Assembly: GCF_004115975.1 (NCBI RefSeq)
Contig: NZ_SDDZ01000005.1
Span: 186,001-250,000 of the forward strand
Length of the DNA stretch: 64,000 bases
Direction of reading: 5' to 3'
Source: Gelidibacter gilvus
GTDB lineage: Bacteria; Bacteroidota; Bacteroidia; Flavobacteriales; Flavobacteriaceae
Part shown: positions 18,420-28,156 of the stretch, piece by piece
Layout: every line of letters begins with the position of its first letter
Position numbering within the stretch: position 1 is the stretch's first letter
Notes under the pieces: model-generated
Databases searched by the model: none
The model's input: only the letters and a program-made list of their open reading frames with translations
Told to the model about the DNA's origin: nothing
Program-made: the position numbers and the translations under genes

Positions 18420-19376
18420 ATGAAAAAAATACTTCTGTTTTCACTTTTAATCTTAAACTATTGTGCGTCCTATTCCCAAGTAGAAATCACTGAAAACGAA
18501 ATCAAAGATCATATCCTGTTTTTAGCTTCAGAACAAAATGCAGGCCGTTATCCTGGTACGAAAGCCAACCGCGATGTCGTAAAATACATCATCAAGGATT
18601 TTAAAGAACAAGGCCTTCTCCCTTTAGCTAAAAATTATAAACAGAAATTTAAGGCTCGTTTACGTGTCGATAAAGGAGAACCTGAGAAACGCCTTGCTAA
18701 AACCTGCAATGTTGTGGCCTATCTTGAAGGTAATGATCCGCTTCTGAAAAATGAATATATTATTTTAGGTGCGCATTATGACCATTTGGGAATGGGCGGT
18801 CCTTCTTCAAAATCAGACCAAAGTAACACCATTCATTACGGCGCCGATGACAATGCCAGTGGCACTGCCGCGCTTTTAGAAATTGCCGAGAAAGTAGCGG
18901 CAAATAAAGATTTGTTAAAACGAAGTGTCATTTTTATTGCATTTGGTGCAGAGGAACAAGGGTTGCTGGGAAGTCAGTATTTTGTAGATAACCCGTTAGT
19001 CCCGCTTTCACAGGTTAAACTGATGATTAATATGGACATGGTAGGCAGATTAAACAACGAAAATCATGTCTATATGAATGGCGCTGGAACATTTCCCGGA
19101 GGGGTCGAATTTATGCAGCAGTTAGGTGAATCTTTGAACTTAACCCCAATTGTCCATGCCGGTTCAGTTGGTGGTTCAGACCACGTGTCGTTTTTTAAGA
19201 AAGATATTTCTGTGCTCGGGATTCACACGGGCGCGCATCCACAATACCATCGACCGGAAGACACTGCCGATTTGATCAACGTTCCAGGTCAGAAACAAGT
19301 AAGCGATTATATTTACGACGCTTTAATGACCTTTGCCACCACCGAATATAAAATGGAATTTATCCCACAAGAATAA
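18420..19376 (+). CDS. M28-family zinc aminopeptidase-like metallopeptidase
   Basis: An exported di-zinc exopeptidase of 318 residues. The signal peptide (MKKILLF to about SYSQ) is followed by the M28 catalytic domain with all ligand motifs in order: HYDHLGMG, GADDNASGTAALLE, FGAEEQGLLGS (general-base Glu-Glu pair), NMDMVGRL and YHRPEDT. It probably removes N-terminal residues from peptides. Being first in an operon of hexosaminidases, it may trim glycopeptides, supplying amino acids and also the free GlcNAc-Asn that the glycosylasparaginase at 51667-52686 needs. That role is inference. The frame is open back to 18318, but the ATG at 18420 starts a clean signal peptide and lies downstream of the promoter at 18338-18345. 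The next gene is 188 bases downstream. Confidence 0.9.
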   Translation: MKKILLFSLLILNYCASYSQVEITENEIKDHILFLASEQNAGRYPGTKANRDVVKYIIKDFKEQGLLPLAKNYKQKFKARLRVDKGEPEKRLAKTCNVVAYLEGNDPLLKNEYIILGAHYDHLGMGGPSSKSDQSNTIHYGADDNASGTAALLEIAEKVAANKDLLKRSVIFIAFGAEEQGLLGSQYFVDNPLVPLSQVKLMINMDMVGRLNNENHVYMNGAGTFPGGVEFMQQLGESLNLTPIVHAGSVGGSDHVSFFKKDISVLGIHTGAHPQYHRPEDTADLINVPGQKQVSDYIYDALMTFATTEYKMEFIPQE

Positions 19377-19564
19377 AACAAGAACGTCATGTAACGCGAT
19401 TTTGAAAATGCTATTTTATCGGCTCCATAAAGTAAAACGCGGTCAGCGTTCCGGGGTGGTCATCCGTCGAATTCATTTTTAAAATTCTCAGTAAATTCAT
19501 ATATTTTAAGCTTGATTTTTTTGCAATAAAACGACACCAAGAAACACTTATAACCATCATAACA

Positions 19565-21211
19565 ATGAAATCCACCTTTTTAGCTTTAATCGCTCTTTTT
19601 ACACTCAGTAATTGCACAGAAAAAACCAGATCTTTTACGGCATCTGAGATAGCCCTTCTTCCAAAACCTTCGTCTTTAGACCTAAATGAAGGCTCTTTTG
19701 CCATTCAGGACAATCAACAAATTTTTTCAAATCATGAAGAACAAAAAACTGCGGCGGCAGATCTTCAAGCTTATATTTCTGAAACTTCAGGTTTCAATGC
19801 ATCTTTAGGAGAAAACTCTGCGGCGTCCATCACTTTTGAAAAAAAGGAAGATTTAGGACCAGAAGCCTACCAATTGATAGTGTCACCAAAAAAGATAAGC
19901 ATTTTGGCAAATGATGCTGCTGGATACTTTTATGGCGTCCAAACTTTAAAACAGCTGATTTCAATTGAGACTCCAGAAGGATCTCAAGACCAAGTGTACT
20001 TAGTGCCATCCATTACAATTACGGATAGTCCACGATTTAAATGGCGTGCCTATATGCTTGATGAATCCCGTTATTTTCACGGCGAAGAATTCGTAAAACA
20101 AATGCTGGACCAAATGGCATTGTTAAAAATGAACACCTTCCATTGGCATCTGATTGACGATGCAGGATGGCGGATTGAAATTAAAAAATATCCACTATTG
20201 ACTGAAGTTGGAGCCTTTCGTGCCGATAGTGAAATTGAAACGTGGAAAAGCGGAAAAACTTCGGGAGAGCCGCACGGCGGATTTTATACCCAAGAGCAAA
20301 TTAAAGACATTGTAGCTTACGCTGCTGAACGCAACATTACGATCGTTCCAGAATTTGAAATGCCAGGACATTCAAGTGCGGCCATTGCGGCCTATACTTG
20401 GTTAGGAACTGCCGGAAAAGCTATTGACGTACCTGTGACATTTGGCCGCTTGTACGACAATTATGATGTGACCAAACCTGAAGTGGTGACGTTTATAAAA
20501 GATGTTTTGGATGAATTATTTGTATTGTTCCCATCTGATGTCATCCATATTGGTGGTGACGAAGTGGGTTATGAAGTATGGGAGAAATCGGCTTCGGTTC
20601 AAAAATACATGAAAGAACACGGCATCAAATCGCCTGCTGATCTGCAGATAGATTTTACGAACAAAATTTCAAAGTATATTGAAGAAAATGGTCGACGCAT
20701 GATGGGTTGGAACGAAATTTTAGGTAAAAACATCCATACAGATTTTGAAGAAAAGAAAGACGATCAAGAGGCAGAAACTGAATTAGCAAAAAACGCCATT
20801 GTTCATTTCTGGAAAGGCGATTTGGAATTATTGACCGAAGCTGCTAAAAACGGATATGCCATAGTAAATTCCTTGCACAATAGGACGTATTTAGATTACA
20901 GCTACACTTCCATTCCTTTAGAAAAAGCCTATAGTTTTGATCCTATCCCTGAAGGTTTGGATGCGCAATACCACAAAAATATTTATGGCACCGGCTGTCA
21001 AATGTGGAGCGAATGGACGCCAACCAATGCTGATGTGGAACGACAAACTTTCCCAAGAATCGCCGCATATGCTGAAGTCGGATGGACTGCATTAGAAAAT
21101 AAAGATTACGACAGTTTTAAAATCGCACTTAAAAAAATGCAAAAACATTGGGATGCTTTAGGCATCAATTATTTTAAGGATGTCGATGCGTCCAAAACTG
21201 AAGGGGAATAA
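19565..21211 (+). CDS. GH20 beta-N-acetylhexosaminidase, lipoprotein
   Basis: Releases terminal beta-GlcNAc or beta-GalNAc by substrate-assisted catalysis. It has 548 residues: a lipobox signal (LSNC, Cys17), the GH20b alpha/beta domain (about 28-150) and the TIM barrel (about 155-520). The catalytic Asp332-Glu333 pair lies in HIGGDEVGYEVW, preceded by the substrate-binding WHLIDDAGWRIEIKKYP and PEFEMPGH segments. It lacks the C-terminal extensions seen in the other two GH20s of the window, so it is the minimal enzyme. An acidic insert (EEKKDDQEAETE, about residue 398) is unusual and probably a surface loop. It is the second gene of the plus-strand operon. A membrane-anchored role in the periplasm or at the cell surface is inferred from the lipobox. 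Confidence 0.95.
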   Translation: MKSTFLALIALFTLSNCTEKTRSFTASEIALLPKPSSLDLNEGSFAIQDNQQIFSNHEEQKTAAADLQAYISETSGFNASLGENSAASITFEKKEDLGPEAYQLIVSPKKISILANDAAGYFYGVQTLKQLISIETPEGSQDQVYLVPSITITDSPRFKWRAYMLDESRYFHGEEFVKQMLDQMALLKMNTFHWHLIDDAGWRIEIKKYPLLTEVGAFRADSEIETWKSGKTSGEPHGGFYTQEQIKDIVAYAAERNITIVPEFEMPGHSSAAIAAYTWLGTAGKAIDVPVTFGRLYDNYDVTKPEVVTFIKDVLDELFVLFPSDVIHIGGDEVGYEVWEKSASVQKYMKEHGIKSPADLQIDFTNKISKYIEENGRRMMGWNEILGKNIHTDFEEKKDDQEAETELAKNAIVHFWKGDLELLTEAAKNGYAIVNSLHNRTYLDYSYTSIPLEKAYSFDPIPEGLDAQYHKNIYGTGCQMWSEWTPTNADVERQTFPRIAAYAEVGWTALENKDYDSFKIALKKMQKHWDALGINYFKDVDASKTEGE

Positions 21212-21494
21212 AGTTTGATGTTTCCGCCTACGCAAAAGCTACGGACGGGCAGGCGAATTTCTAGTTAGGTTAAAAAATTAAACCATGGAATAAGTTGATA
21301 GGATTTTAATAAAGACTGAAAGTCTATTCAATTCGTGAAATAGATAGTATAAAAAATGATTTTACCTTTAAGAACAAAGGAATTTGTAAAAATTAGTGCT
21401 ATTCGTGTCTAAGAAATTTTAAAAATCAACACGGAAACCTTGAAGCCGAACGAACAGAAAATTAAGGGATTCAACCCCTTAAAAAAATGAAAAA
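21212..21494. other. Intergenic gap with a palindromic repeat
   Basis: This 283-base gap separates two GH20 genes of the same operon. At 21223-21256 it holds TCCGCCTACGC...GGGCAGGCGA, a small inverted repeat whose 'cctacgcaaaagct' part recurs in similar form at 57291-57318. I see no promoter. The rest is AT-rich with no pattern I can name. Confidence 0.45.
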
Positions 21495-23792
21495 ATGAAA
21501 AACCTCTCCTTATTATTAGTGCTTTTACTCATGCTTTATAGCTGCGAAACCGTAAAAACTAGAACTTTTACGGCTGAGGAAGTGTCCATAGTTCCAAAAC
21601 CTTCTGAAATGGTTATTGAAGAAGGCAGCTTTACATTTACGGAAGACACTAAAATATCTGTTGAAAATGACAATCAAAAACCCGCAGCCAAATACTTATC
21701 TGATTTGTTCGAGAATGCTGCCGGTTATGCATTATCAATAATAGATACGAGAGAAGATAGAGGTGTTGCTTTTTTAAATGATGATAAGATAGCTAGTGAA
21801 GCGTATACGTTAGAAGTGACGCCAAAAAAAATCACCATAAAAGCGAGTGACGCCGCAGGCTATTTTTACGGGGTGCAAACCTTGCGTCAATTACTTCCAC
21901 CAAGTATTGAAATCGAAAACAGCGACGAAGACAATTGGGTGATTCCGAGCATTAAAATTAAAGACAATCCGCGATTTGCATGGCGCGGCATGCACATGGT
22001 TTTCAGTCGCCATTTTTTCAGTCTAGAGGAGGTAAAAATCTTTTTGAACTATATGGCACTTTATAAGTTGAATACCTACCATATGCATTTAACCGACGAT
22101 CAGGGTTGGCGGATTGAAATTAAAAAATATCCCTTATTGACGGAAAAAGGCGCATGGCGTGTGGAAAGCTCCCATGACATTGCTTGTAACGAATTAGCTA
22201 AAACAGATCCTTCTTATATTATAGACGAACAGCATTATCACAGTCGTGAAGGACAAAAAATGTACGGCGGATTCTTTACCCAAGATGACATCAAGGAAAT
22301 TATTGCCTACGCCGCAGAGCGTCAAATTGAGGTCATCCCTGAAATTGATATGCCCGGACATTTTAAATCGGCAATTGATAATTACCCCTATTTGTCCTGT
22401 ACCGGCGAAGCTGGTTGGGGCGAACTTTTTTCAACTCCGGCATGTTTAGGAAAAGAAAGCACCTATGAATTCACAAAAAATATCCTCTCGGAGATTGTGG
22501 AATTATTCCCGTCTGAATACATTCATATTGGTGGTGACGAAGTGAACATCCAATCGTGGAAAGAATGTCCGCTATGTCAACAAGCCATAAAAGATAATAA
22601 CTTAAAGAACGAACACGAATTGCAATCCTTTTTCAATAGAGAGATTGAGGACTTCTTGAAATCTAAAGGAAAACGCCTTATGGGATGGGATGAAATTGTT
22701 GAAGGAGGTCTATCAGAGGATGCGACCATGATGTGGTGGCGCAATTGGGCACCTACCATGAGAGATATTGCCGCCAACAATGGCAACGACATGGTGCTCA
22801 CCCCCTGTTTTGAATACTACTTTGATGCCCAACACGACGTAACCCCATTTGAAAAAGTCTACAAGTATGAACCCATTCCTGAAGGATTTACGGAAGATCA
22901 AGCCAAACATATTTTAGGTGTTCAGGCTAATTTATGGTCGGAAATGATTCCTAATTTTAAACGGTTGGAATATATGGCCTTCCCAAGACTATTGGCCTTG
23001 GCAGAAACTGCATGGACTTCAAAAGACAATAAAAACCATGACGATTTCCAAAAGAGAATGCTGCTGCAATACGACCGATTGGATGCGCTGGATATTAAAT
23101 ACCACATCCCTTCCGTAACAGGTTTTAAAGATAAAGTCGCATTTTTGGACAAAGCCATTGTCGAATTGCAAGCGCCGCTGAAAGAGATGGATATCTATTA
23201 TACAACCGACGGCACCACGCCTTCAAAAGATTCTAAAAAATATACCGGTCCGCTAGAGTTTACAGAAACAGTCACTCTAAATACTATTGCCTATAGAGGC
23301 GACATTGAAAGCGACACGCGATCCGCACTGGTTGAAAAACAAACTTATTTAGAACCTATCGATGTGAATCCAAATACTGGCAGTCTAAAACGATGGGCAG
23401 GTATCAAACAATTTTCTGTGGTGGATGATGTGGTTTTACCTAAAAACGCCACGTTCACATCCGAAAAGGCGATTGCTTTCTCAGATCATGATGGGAAAGA
23501 ACACGTGTCCATGGTTTTTAAAGGTTATTTTTATGCAGAAGAAGACGGATTGTTCGAGTTTGCCACCAAATCTGATGATGGCAGTTTATTGTATCTCGGC
23601 GATATATTCGTTGTTGATAATGGCGGCAACCATTCGGCAATGGAGAAAAATGGGATGGTAGCACTTAAAAAAGGATGGCATCCTCTCACCATTAAATACC
23701 ATGAGGCCACTGGAGGTGGAGCATTAGAAGTTTGGTACACCGCACCAAACGGCGAAAAGAAAGTTTTAAAAGGGGATGTTATTGCAGAGTGA
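21495..23792 (+). CDS. GH20 beta-N-acetylhexosaminidase with C-terminal PA14-like domain
   Basis: A 765-residue multidomain hexosaminidase lipoprotein (lipobox LYSC, Cys17). In order: the GH20b domain (about 25-150), the catalytic barrel (about 155-510, with Asp348-Glu349 in HIGGDEVNIQSW, and HLTDDQGWRIEIKKYP and PEIDMPGH), a chitobiase C-terminal type Ig-like domain (about 540-605, YYTTDGTTPSKDS), and a PA14-like sugar-binding domain (about 615-760, GYFYAEEDGLFEFATKSDDGSLLYLG). The extra domains suggest binding to a polymeric or surface-displayed glycan. An insertion with paired cysteines in the barrel (YLSCTGEAGWG, CPLCQ) is shared with the GH20 at 48976-51315. It is third in the operon, 52 bases before GH123. 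Confidence 0.95.
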   Translation: MKNLSLLLVLLLMLYSCETVKTRTFTAEEVSIVPKPSEMVIEEGSFTFTEDTKISVENDNQKPAAKYLSDLFENAAGYALSIIDTREDRGVAFLNDDKIASEAYTLEVTPKKITIKASDAAGYFYGVQTLRQLLPPSIEIENSDEDNWVIPSIKIKDNPRFAWRGMHMVFSRHFFSLEEVKIFLNYMALYKLNTYHMHLTDDQGWRIEIKKYPLLTEKGAWRVESSHDIACNELAKTDPSYIIDEQHYHSREGQKMYGGFFTQDDIKEIIAYAAERQIEVIPEIDMPGHFKSAIDNYPYLSCTGEAGWGELFSTPACLGKESTYEFTKNILSEIVELFPSEYIHIGGDEVNIQSWKECPLCQQAIKDNNLKNEHELQSFFNREIEDFLKSKGKRLMGWDEIVEGGLSEDATMMWWRNWAPTMRDIAANNGNDMVLTPCFEYYFDAQHDVTPFEKVYKYEPIPEGFTEDQAKHILGVQANLWSEMIPNFKRLEYMAFPRLLALAETAWTSKDNKNHDDFQKRMLLQYDRLDALDIKYHIPSVTGFKDKVAFLDKAIVELQAPLKEMDIYYTTDGTTPSKDSKKYTGPLEFTETVTLNTIAYRGDIESDTRSALVEKQTYLEPIDVNPNTGSLKRWAGIKQFSVVDDVVLPKNATFTSEKAIAFSDHDGKEHVSMVFKGYFYAEEDGLFEFATKSDDGSLLYLGDIFVVDNGGNHSAMEKNGMVALKKGWHPLTIKYHEATGGGALEVWYTAPNGEKKVLKGDVIAE

Positions 23793-23843
23793 GAATTGAA
23801 AAATTCCAAATAAAAAATACCAATTCAAAATTTATAATCAAAA

Positions 23844-25622
23844 ATGAAATTAATCTTTAAATGCGTATTCGTTCTTTCAATTCTACTTACAGTCGGCTGT
23901 CAGAATGAAAACAAAGAATTTACTGTAGCTCAAACCTACGAAGAGCCTCAAGATCCTTCACCAAACACTGAAGAAAATTGGTCTGCCGTTGCCAACGGAC
24001 TGCAAGCTTCTGTAACCTCAACCGACATTCGTTTTGTAAGAAGTGAAATCCCAAGAATTGAACAACAAAACTCCTGGTCCGGAACTGCTTGGAAAGGTGA
24101 TCGAACTTCTGCACAAATCGTCTTGTGGAGTAAAGATTCATTAACCGAAGTACATACGCAGCTGTCAGAATTTAAGTCGGATGCTGGTGAAACCTTACCA
24201 TCAGATATCGCCAAAATAAGTTTCGTAAAATACATTCTAACCGATGAGTTTGCAGAAGGCTGTGGCTACAGAAAACCAGAGGATTTTGCATCCTCACTGG
24301 CCGCCGATGGTTTAGACCCTGTAAATTCCTACGCCATAAAAGCTGAAGAAACACGACCTATTTGGATCTCGATTGATGTGCCTTCTGATGCCAAAGCAGG
24401 AACTTACAACAGTACTTTTAGCATTGATATCAAGGGACAGGAGACCAAAACCCTGACGTTTTCCATTCGTGTGATTGATAAAGTATTGCCACCTGCTACC
24501 GATTGGAAATTCCATTTGGATCTATGGCAAAATCCTTACGCAGTAGCCCGTTATCATGATGTTGAACCTTGGTCTGAAGCGCATTTTGATTTATTGAAAC
24601 CCATCATGAAACGTTTAGCAGATGCGGGACAAAAAGTGATTACCGTTTCTCTCAACAAACGTCCTTGGGGCGGGCAGACTTTTGATCAATTTGAAGCCAT
24701 GATCGAATGGCGCAAGAAAGCAGATGGCACTTGGAGCTATGATTATTCAATTTTTGATAGTTGGGTGCAAATGATGATGGACTTAGGCGTTAAAAATCAA
24801 ATCAGCTGTTATTCGATGGTGCCATGGGGCAATGAATTCTACTATTTCGATGAAAACGAAAATAAAGAGATAAAAATAAAAGCGGCTCCAGGAACTGAAG
24901 CTTATAGCGAATTATGGATTCCGTTTTTGGACCAGTTTAAAGCGCATTTGGAGAAAAAAGGTTGGAATACCATTACGAGAATAGCTATGGACGAACGTGG
25001 TCCGGAAGAAATGAAGGCCATGTTGCAATTGCTCAATGAACATGCTCCAGAATTTGGCGTCTCTTTTGCCGATAATCATAAAAGCTACAAACTTTATCCC
25101 AATGAATTAAAGGATATGTCCGTCGCTTTTGGAGATCCGGTTGATAAAGAAGATTTGATCCTTAGAAGAGCAAATGGCTACATCAGCACCTTTTATGTAT
25201 CCTGTGCAGATGGCTTCCCAAACACCTTTACCTTTTCGGCCCCGGCAGAAGCTACATTCATTGGTTGGTACACTATGGCTGCCGATTTTGATGGTTTTTT
25301 GAGATGGTCGTATAATAGCTGGACAGAAAATCCGCTACAAGATTCCCGTTTCATCACCTGGCCTGCTGGAGATACCTACAGTGTTTATCCCGACAACAGA
25401 AGTTCCATTCGGTTTGAAAGATTAAGGGAAGGCATTCAAGATGCTGAAAAAATCAGGATTCTAAGAGAAGAACTTACAGAAAAGAACATGTTGGATGAAT
25501 TGGACCATTTGGATAAAGTTGTGGCCCAATTTAATCTGACTGTAAAGCCAGCAAATTTTGAAGGCATGCTTAAAGACGCCAAAAATGTACTCGATATTTT
25601 AGCTGAAAAACTAAATCAATAG
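23844..25622 (+). CDS. GH123-like (DUF4091) N-acetyl-beta-galactosaminidase
   Basis: A lipoprotein of 592 residues (lipobox TVGC, Cys19) with an N-terminal beta-sandwich (about 40-215) and a TIM-barrel C-terminal domain (about 220-590) of the DUF4091/GH123 type. GH123 enzymes hydrolyse terminal beta-GalNAc, for example from glycosphingolipid glycans, by the same substrate-assisted mechanism as GH20, using an Asp-Glu pair. Here the likely pair is Asp383-Glu384 in RIAMDERGPEE. Other family blocks seen are FHLDLWQNPYAVARY, YSMVPWGNEFYYFD, GFLRWSYNSW and FERLREGIQDAEK. Its operon partners also act on N-acetylhexosamines, which supports the call. Many DUF4091 proteins are uncharacterised, so the exact sugar is inferred. 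Confidence 0.85.
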   Translation: MKLIFKCVFVLSILLTVGCQNENKEFTVAQTYEEPQDPSPNTEENWSAVANGLQASVTSTDIRFVRSEIPRIEQQNSWSGTAWKGDRTSAQIVLWSKDSLTEVHTQLSEFKSDAGETLPSDIAKISFVKYILTDEFAEGCGYRKPEDFASSLAADGLDPVNSYAIKAEETRPIWISIDVPSDAKAGTYNSTFSIDIKGQETKTLTFSIRVIDKVLPPATDWKFHLDLWQNPYAVARYHDVEPWSEAHFDLLKPIMKRLADAGQKVITVSLNKRPWGGQTFDQFEAMIEWRKKADGTWSYDYSIFDSWVQMMMDLGVKNQISCYSMVPWGNEFYYFDENENKEIKIKAAPGTEAYSELWIPFLDQFKAHLEKKGWNTITRIAMDERGPEEMKAMLQLLNEHAPEFGVSFADNHKSYKLYPNELKDMSVAFGDPVDKEDLILRRANGYISTFYVSCADGFPNTFTFSAPAEATFIGWYTMAADFDGFLRWSYNSWTENPLQDSRFITWPAGDTYSVYPDNRSSIRFERLREGIQDAEKIRILREELTEKNMLDELDHLDKVVAQFNLTVKPANFEGMLKDAKNVLDILAEKLNQ

Positions 25623-25715
25623 ACATAATAAGGTTCTAAAATGATTTTAAGAACCATTTTAATACCCAATAAAAACGTGATTAAAACACAAAAACTTACA
25701 GCAAACACAATTTTA

Positions 25716-27905
25716 ATGAAAGCTTCACTTTCTGGATTATTCCTTTTGATGTGCTTTTTTGGTTTTGCACAAAACTTAGCCATTAACCCTACGCCTCAAC
25801 AAACCGTGATTTCTAATTATATAGAGACGCCCACTCATTTTAAGTTACAGTTGAAAAACGTAGACCTTGCGACCCAAAACCTACTCTCTGGATTTTTTAA
25901 TGAAGGGAACACTTCAAACAAAGGTTTTACGATTACCATTGGGGACATCAATGATCGGTTCCATCGAAAATTCCTAAGAAAAGTACCTCAAAACGCAGAA
26001 GGCTATTTCATCAATAGTAGTAATAAAAAAATCACGGTTATTGGTCGGGATGCGCGGGGCACTTTTTACGGTGTGAAGACCTTATTAGCGTTATTGGCAT
26101 CAGATAAATTTCCTCAAGGTGAAATTATAGATTATCCCGATGTCGTTGCGCGAGGCGTTGTAGAAGGTTTTTACGGAACACCTTGGAGTTTTGACCACCG
26201 GATCCGTCAAATCGATTTTTATGGCCAAAATAAATTGAACACGTATATTTATGGACCAAAAGACGATCCTTACCATAGCTCGCCAAATTGGAGAAAACCC
26301 TATCCTGAAGACGAAGCTACTCAACTTAAAAAACTCATCGATCGAGCAGCGCAAAATCATGTCGATTTTGTCTGGGCCATTCATCCCGGAAAAGACATCC
26401 AATGGAATGATGAAGACCGCACTGCCCTACTCCATAAATTTGAATTGATGTACGATCTGGGCATCCGTTCCTATGCCGTGTTTTTTGATGACATTTCAGG
26501 AGAAGGTACCAACCCAAAACAACAAGCAGACTTATTAAATTATTTGCACAAGGCCTTCGTTAAAGTAAAAGACGATGTCAAACCTTTGATCATGTGTCCT
26601 ACCGAATACAATAAAGGCTGGTCAAAACCTGAAGGTGGGTATTTAGAAACTCTAGGAAAAGAATTGGAGCCTTCCATTAGGATTATGTGGACGGGCAATA
26701 CGGTCGTGTCTGATATCGATCAAGAAACGATGGATTGGATCAACTCCAAAATACAACGAAAAGCATTTATATGGTGGAATTTCCCTGTGTCCGATTATGT
26801 GCGAAATCATCTGCTTTTAGGTCCAACCTACGGCAATGCAAAAGATATCGCTGATGACGTTTCAGGTTTTGTTGCAAATCCGATGGAACATGCCGAAGCA
26901 TCGAAAATTGCTATTTATGGCGTGGCCGATTACGCTTGGAACATGACTGCATACCAATCGGAAAAAAACTGGTTGGAAGCCTTAAAAGTAGTGATGCCTG
27001 AAAGCTATAAAGCTTTGGAAATTTTTGCAAGGCATAACAGCGATTTGGGTCCGAATGGCCATAAATACAGACGTGATGAATCGGTCAGCTTTGCACCTAA
27101 AGCCACTGTGTTTTTACAAAAACTTGAAGCAAATCAACAGATTGATAATCTTGAAGCCATTCAAAACGAATTTCAATCCATGGTTGAAGCGTCCTATATT
27201 TTATTGAATAGCACGGATAATCCAGTACTTCTGGATGAAATCCGCCCGTGGGTAAAACAGTTCCAACTTCTCGGACAATCAGGTCTTGCAATGTTGCATA
27301 TGTACAAGGCATTGGAAGATAAACAAACGGAGCGTTTTGAAAGAAGTTATCAAGCGCTCAAAGCCATGAAGGCTCAAATGTATGCCATAGACCGTACCGA
27401 AAACCAAAATCCTTACCAACCTGGAGTTAAAACTGGGACTTTAGTAGTTTCACCATTGATTGATAAGGGATTTGCTCATGTAGTGAATGCTTATAATGAC
27501 ACATTTGATAAAAATCTTGAAGTAGAGTCCAATTACAACCCGCATCAATTATTTACAAATGTTGAGCAGTTAAAAAATCAGCAGATCACATTGAGAGATA
27601 GGACACTAGCGTTAAATCCGCCATTGGAAATCCTTCGTTTTGAGCCACAATCTTATTTTGGATTTGAATTACAAAAGATAGAACATGTGAAAAATATAGC
27701 CTACAAACTTTCTCCAAGTACAGTTTACGAGCAAATTTCTCTTGAAGTTTCTAACGATGGCGCAGAGTGGACTGCTTTAAAAACAGAAGTTAAAGACGAC
27801 GCTGTAAAAGCAACTGTGAATAGCGAGATTAAGTTTATTAGACTTGTAAACACCTCATCGGAAATGTCAGAAGCTAAACTTGAACATTTTACTGTGATGT
27901 TGTAG
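25716..27905 (+). CDS. GH84 beta-N-acetylglucosaminidase (O-GlcNAcase-like)
   Basis: Hydrolyses beta-GlcNAc from glycans or O-GlcNAc proteins by substrate-assisted catalysis. From the ATG at 25716 it has 729 residues: signal peptide ending FGFAQ, a GH20b-like alpha/beta domain (about 25-130), and the catalytic barrel (about 135-410) beginning RGVVEGFYGTPWS, with the paired catalytic aspartates Asp258-Asp259 in VFFDDISGEG and the binding segment YGVADYAWNM. A helical region follows, then a discoidin-like C-terminal domain (about 615-729). The frame is open from an ATG at 25641, but the 25-residue leader is not signal-like, whereas the signal peptide begins at 25716. It is the last gene of the operon, followed by a strong terminator. 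Bacteroidota GH84 enzymes resemble human O-GlcNAcase and are used on host-type glycans. Confidence 0.93.
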   Translation: MKASLSGLFLLMCFFGFAQNLAINPTPQQTVISNYIETPTHFKLQLKNVDLATQNLLSGFFNEGNTSNKGFTITIGDINDRFHRKFLRKVPQNAEGYFINSSNKKITVIGRDARGTFYGVKTLLALLASDKFPQGEIIDYPDVVARGVVEGFYGTPWSFDHRIRQIDFYGQNKLNTYIYGPKDDPYHSSPNWRKPYPEDEATQLKKLIDRAAQNHVDFVWAIHPGKDIQWNDEDRTALLHKFELMYDLGIRSYAVFFDDISGEGTNPKQQADLLNYLHKAFVKVKDDVKPLIMCPTEYNKGWSKPEGGYLETLGKELEPSIRIMWTGNTVVSDIDQETMDWINSKIQRKAFIWWNFPVSDYVRNHLLLGPTYGNAKDIADDVSGFVANPMEHAEASKIAIYGVADYAWNMTAYQSEKNWLEALKVVMPESYKALEIFARHNSDLGPNGHKYRRDESVSFAPKATVFLQKLEANQQIDNLEAIQNEFQSMVEASYILLNSTDNPVLLDEIRPWVKQFQLLGQSGLAMLHMYKALEDKQTERFERSYQALKAMKAQMYAIDRTENQNPYQPGVKTGTLVVSPLIDKGFAHVVNAYNDTFDKNLEVESNYNPHQLFTNVEQLKNQQITLRDRTLALNPPLEILRFEPQSYFGFELQKIEHVKNIAYKLSPSTVYEQISLEVSNDGAEWTALKTEVKDDAVKATVNSEIKFIRLVNTSSEMSEAKLEHFTVML

Positions 27906-27941
27906 TAAAGTCATAAATCACTTTGGATTTCATATTAAACA

Positions 27942-27979
27942 AAAGGCAAAGCAAATAGTAATGCTTTGCCTTTGTTTTT
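27942..27979 (+). terminator. Strong intrinsic terminator after GH84
   Basis: AAAGGCAAAGCA at 27942-27953 pairs perfectly with TGCTTTGCCTTT at 27962-27973 around an eight-base loop, and GTTTTT follows. It lies 37 bases after the GH84 stop and ends the five-gene plus-strand operon. Confidence 0.9.
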
Positions 27980-28156
27980 GAGAGCATCCTAATTTAACAA
28001 AAATCACGAAACTCAAAATAGCTTAAGGTAATTTTCCACTCGGTTATAAAAACTTTCATCAAATAAGGCGGGCTTTAAAACTATGGCTATATTAGAGACA
28101 TCAATAGTTAAAATGCAACAACCTTGAATAAAAACTTTTCAATCAATTGCGACCCA

